Source: Pseudomonadota bacterium
GTDB lineage: Bacteria > Pseudomonadota > Gammaproteobacteria > Burkholderiales > Burkholderiaceae_B
Direction: 5' to 3'
DNA length: 64,000 nt
Assembly (NCBI GenBank): GCA_023389155.1
Contig: JAEWEV010000022.1
Location: 1 to 64,000 of the forward strand
Numbering within the stretch: position 1 is the first letter of the stretch; every line of letters begins with the position of its first letter. This document shows, piece by piece, positions 62,250 through 64,000 of the stretch. The position numbers and the translations under genes were made by a program. The notes under the pieces were generated by a model, which ran no database searches, was not told where the DNA came from, and saw only the letters and a list, made by a program, of their open reading frames with translations.

Positions 62250-63134
62250 TCAGGCTGTTGTCTTGACCACCTGGCTTTTCTTTTGCCGCTCTGCCAGCCT
62301 CAACGTACGCCAGGCGGACAGCAGGCCTGCAACAATTACCATCGCCATTCCCAGCCATGCCAGGATATCCGGCACATTACTCCACATCAGAATGCCGATA
62401 CACGCCGAAAAAATGATGGTCGTGTATTGCAGCGCCGCCGATAGCAAAGGCGACCCCGAGCCAAAAGCGCGTGTCAGGGCCAGTTGCCCAAACAGTCCGG
62501 ACAGCCCAACGATCATGAGCGCCGCCCACGAGATCAGATCAGGCTGGCCGATGCCATGTGCCTTGATGCCGATCAGGCTGGTGCTGGAAACAAAAATGGA
62601 AAAGTACATGACCGTCAGCCAGATCGGCTCACCGATGGACCCCAATTGGCGAACCTGGAGCATGGCAACGGCACCACAGGCACCGGCAGTCAGGCCCAGC
62701 GCGCAGGCAAACCACTGATCTTCGGTAATACTTGGGCGCAGAATCAGCAGAACACCGGCAAAGCCGATAGCCACGGCAAGCGTGCGGACAACATCATTTG
62801 CTGCCCTGCCCGAGAGCAGCAGGAAACCGGCGATGAATAAGGGAGAGGTATAGTTCAGACTGGTACTGGTGGCCAGCGGCAGTACACTGTAGCCGTAAAA
62901 AGCCATCCACATGGCACAAACCCCAAACAGATTACGCATCAGATGCAGACGTATGCTTTTGGGCTTAAGCGATTTGCGTGTGGACAGCGCCCAGACAACG
63001 AGCAGCACCACTGACGGCAAGCCGCGGAACAGGATGATCAGCGAAAGGGATGCTGCATGTTCGGACGCCAGTTTGACCGAAGCCCCCATAATGGCGAACA
63101 TCAGGGAAGCCACCAACATCCATAATGCCTGCAT
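62250..63134 (-). CDS. EamA/DMT-family transporter
   Basis: 294 residues, ten membrane segments formed by two EamA repeats (LWMLVASLMFAIMGASVKLA at the start). Members export metabolites or amino acids or take up nucleotide-sugars; the substrate is not assignable. ATG 63134 is chosen as it begins the first helix; upstream in-frame ATGs at 63170 and 63203 would add up to 23 residues. Divergent from htpX. Confidence 0.88.
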   Translation of the reverse strand: MQALWMLVASLMFAIMGASVKLASEHAASLSLIILFRGLPSVVLLVVWALSTRKSLKPKSIRLHLMRNLFGVCAMWMAFYGYSVLPLATSTSLNYTSPLFIAGFLLLSGRAANDVVRTLAVAIGFAGVLLILRPSITEDQWFACALGLTAGACGAVAMLQVRQLGSIGEPIWLTVMYFSIFVSSTSLIGIKAHGIGQPDLISWAALMIVGLSGLFGQLALTRAFGSGSPLLSAALQYTTIIFSACIGILMWSNVPDILAWLGMAMVIVAGLLSAWRTLRLAERQKKSQVVKTTA

Positions 63135-63317
63135 GATAAATCCGGAAATCGCTTGAAAAGAAAATAGCATTCTACTGCGAACCACACTATAAAAGGACGA
63201 CATTGCCCTTATATAATTGATCTGGCTTCAGTTTCAGCTATTTTTAAGCTCAAAATGTCAGACTGGCTTCCGGCTCTGACTGCGATTCGGATTGACCCTT
63301 ACAACAAGGACTGCTGT

Positions 63318-64000
63318 ATGAAACGTATTATTCTTTTTCTAATGACCAACCTTGCCGTCATGGTGGTGTTGGGCCTCACACTCAACATGCTGGGTGTGAA
63401 CCGCTACATGGACGCCAATGGCATCAATATGGGACAGCTGCTGGTTTTTTCCGCAGTTGTCGGATTCGTCGGCGCGTTCATTTCGCTGCTGATGAGCAAA
63501 CCGATGGCCAAATGGACCATGGGCCTGCACGTGATAGATCCCGCCGCCCCCGGCAACCAGCAGGAACTATGGCTGGTTGATACGGTACATCAACTGGCTG
63601 ATCGGGCAGGTATCGGTTACCCGGAAGTTGCCATCTACGAGGGGGAACCGAATGCCTTTGCTACCGGCGCATTCAAAAATGACTCCCTGGTGGCAGTATC
63701 GACGGGTCTGCTCAATGGCATGACCGAAGAGGAAGTCACTGCGGTGCTGGGACATGAAGTGGCCCACATTGCCAACGGCGACATGGTTACCCTCACGCTA
63801 ATCCAGGGCGTAGTCAACACATTCGTGGTTTTCCTGGCCAGGGTTGTTGGCTATTTTATTGATCGCACCATCTTTCGCAATGAACGCGGGATCGGCCCGG
63901 GTTATTACATCACAGTACTGGTCTGTGAGATTATCTTTGGCGTCCTTGCCTCGATTATCGTAGCGTGGTTCTCCCGTCAGCGTGAATACCGTGCTGATGC
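63318..64000 (+). CDS. htpX: membrane protease HtpX, 5' part
   Basis: The first 227 residues are in the window and the frame runs off its end. HtpX is an inner-membrane zinc protease that removes misfolded membrane proteins. Two hydrophobic segments (about 5-25 and 35-58) open the protein; the zinc site HEVAH is near residue 150 and further membrane segments follow. AAGGA precedes the ATG. A Glu zinc ligand is expected just beyond the last visible residues (SRQREYRADA). Confidence 0.96.
   Translation, partial: MKRIILFLMTNLAVMVVLGLTLNMLGVNRYMDANGINMGQLLVFSAVVGFVGAFISLLMSKPMAKWTMGLHVIDPAAPGNQQELWLVDTVHQLADRAGIGYPEVAIYEGEPNAFATGAFKNDSLVAVSTGLLNGMTEEEVTAVLGHEVAHIANGDMVTLTLIQGVVNTFVVFLARVVGYFIDRTIFRNERGIGPGYYITVLVCEIIFGVLASIIVAWFSRQREYRAD

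Overview
The window looks like a stretch of conserved core chromosome from a betaproteobacterium of the order Burkholderiales, most likely family Alcaligenaceae (Bordetella/Advenella-like). This placement is inferred from gene content and order (xseB-ispA-dxs-folE2 beside a Rieske oxygenase, alaC-hom-thrC, rpsF-priB-rpsR-rplI-dnaB, hrpA-dnaE followed by lipopolysaccharide genes). No database search was possible. About 50 protein genes are supported. I see no rRNA, tRNA, insertion sequence, prophage or CRISPR array.

Layout. 1-1063 has no credible gene and holds short tandem repeats and a decayed repeat array. 1064-4660 is an iron-uptake locus on the minus strand: a Fur-type site, a FepA/CirA-like TonB receptor, its terminator, the eroded 3' end of a second receptor, and a periplasmic siderophore-esterase-like protein. 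5088-7836 has folE, rng and a small unknown gene. 7912-13697 is an envelope region (msbA, a heptosyltransferase-like GT9, a YdcF protein, a polysaccharide deacetylase and a GT4), with the last two joined by overlaps to dnaE and, 11 bp away, hrpA. 21205-22848 is argA-yggX. 23137-28950 is one long minus-strand block, potFGHI-yffB-rpiA-phoU. 29023-34921 runs radA, a TauE/SafE exporter, an FtsX-like permease, a truncated globin and a Kdo kinase. 35149-40362 holds alr and an SDR, divergent from hpnCDE, the three-step squalene pathway. 40480-44131 holds a CLC channel divergent from a MarR regulator, then nnrS. 44384-48386 is alaC-hom-thrC. 48626-53086 has an Mth938-like protein, bcp, a PIN-PhoH protein and a bile-acid-symporter-type carrier. 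53156-56294 is the rpsF operon and dnaB. 56655-60574 is xseB-ispA-dxs-folE2. 60835-64000 has a Rieske oxygenase, an EamA transporter and the start of htpX.

How the parts fit. Isoprenoid supply (dxs, ispA) can feed squalene synthesis (hpnCDE), but no hopene cyclase is in the window. Two unrelated GTP cyclohydrolases (folE, folE2) give redundancy at the first step of folate synthesis. NnrS and the truncated globin suggest exposure to nitric oxide, and the nnrS upstream region carries NsrR-like and FNR-like sites. Envelope genes (msbA, GT9, GT4, deacetylase, kdkA) recur through the first half.

I did not find a clear new multi-gene system such as a defence island or biosynthetic cluster. The most distinctive unexplained signals are the repeat array at 318-980, the receptor relic fused in layout to the esterase gene, the perfect palindrome inside the CLC-channel promoter, and the nested nnrS control region.
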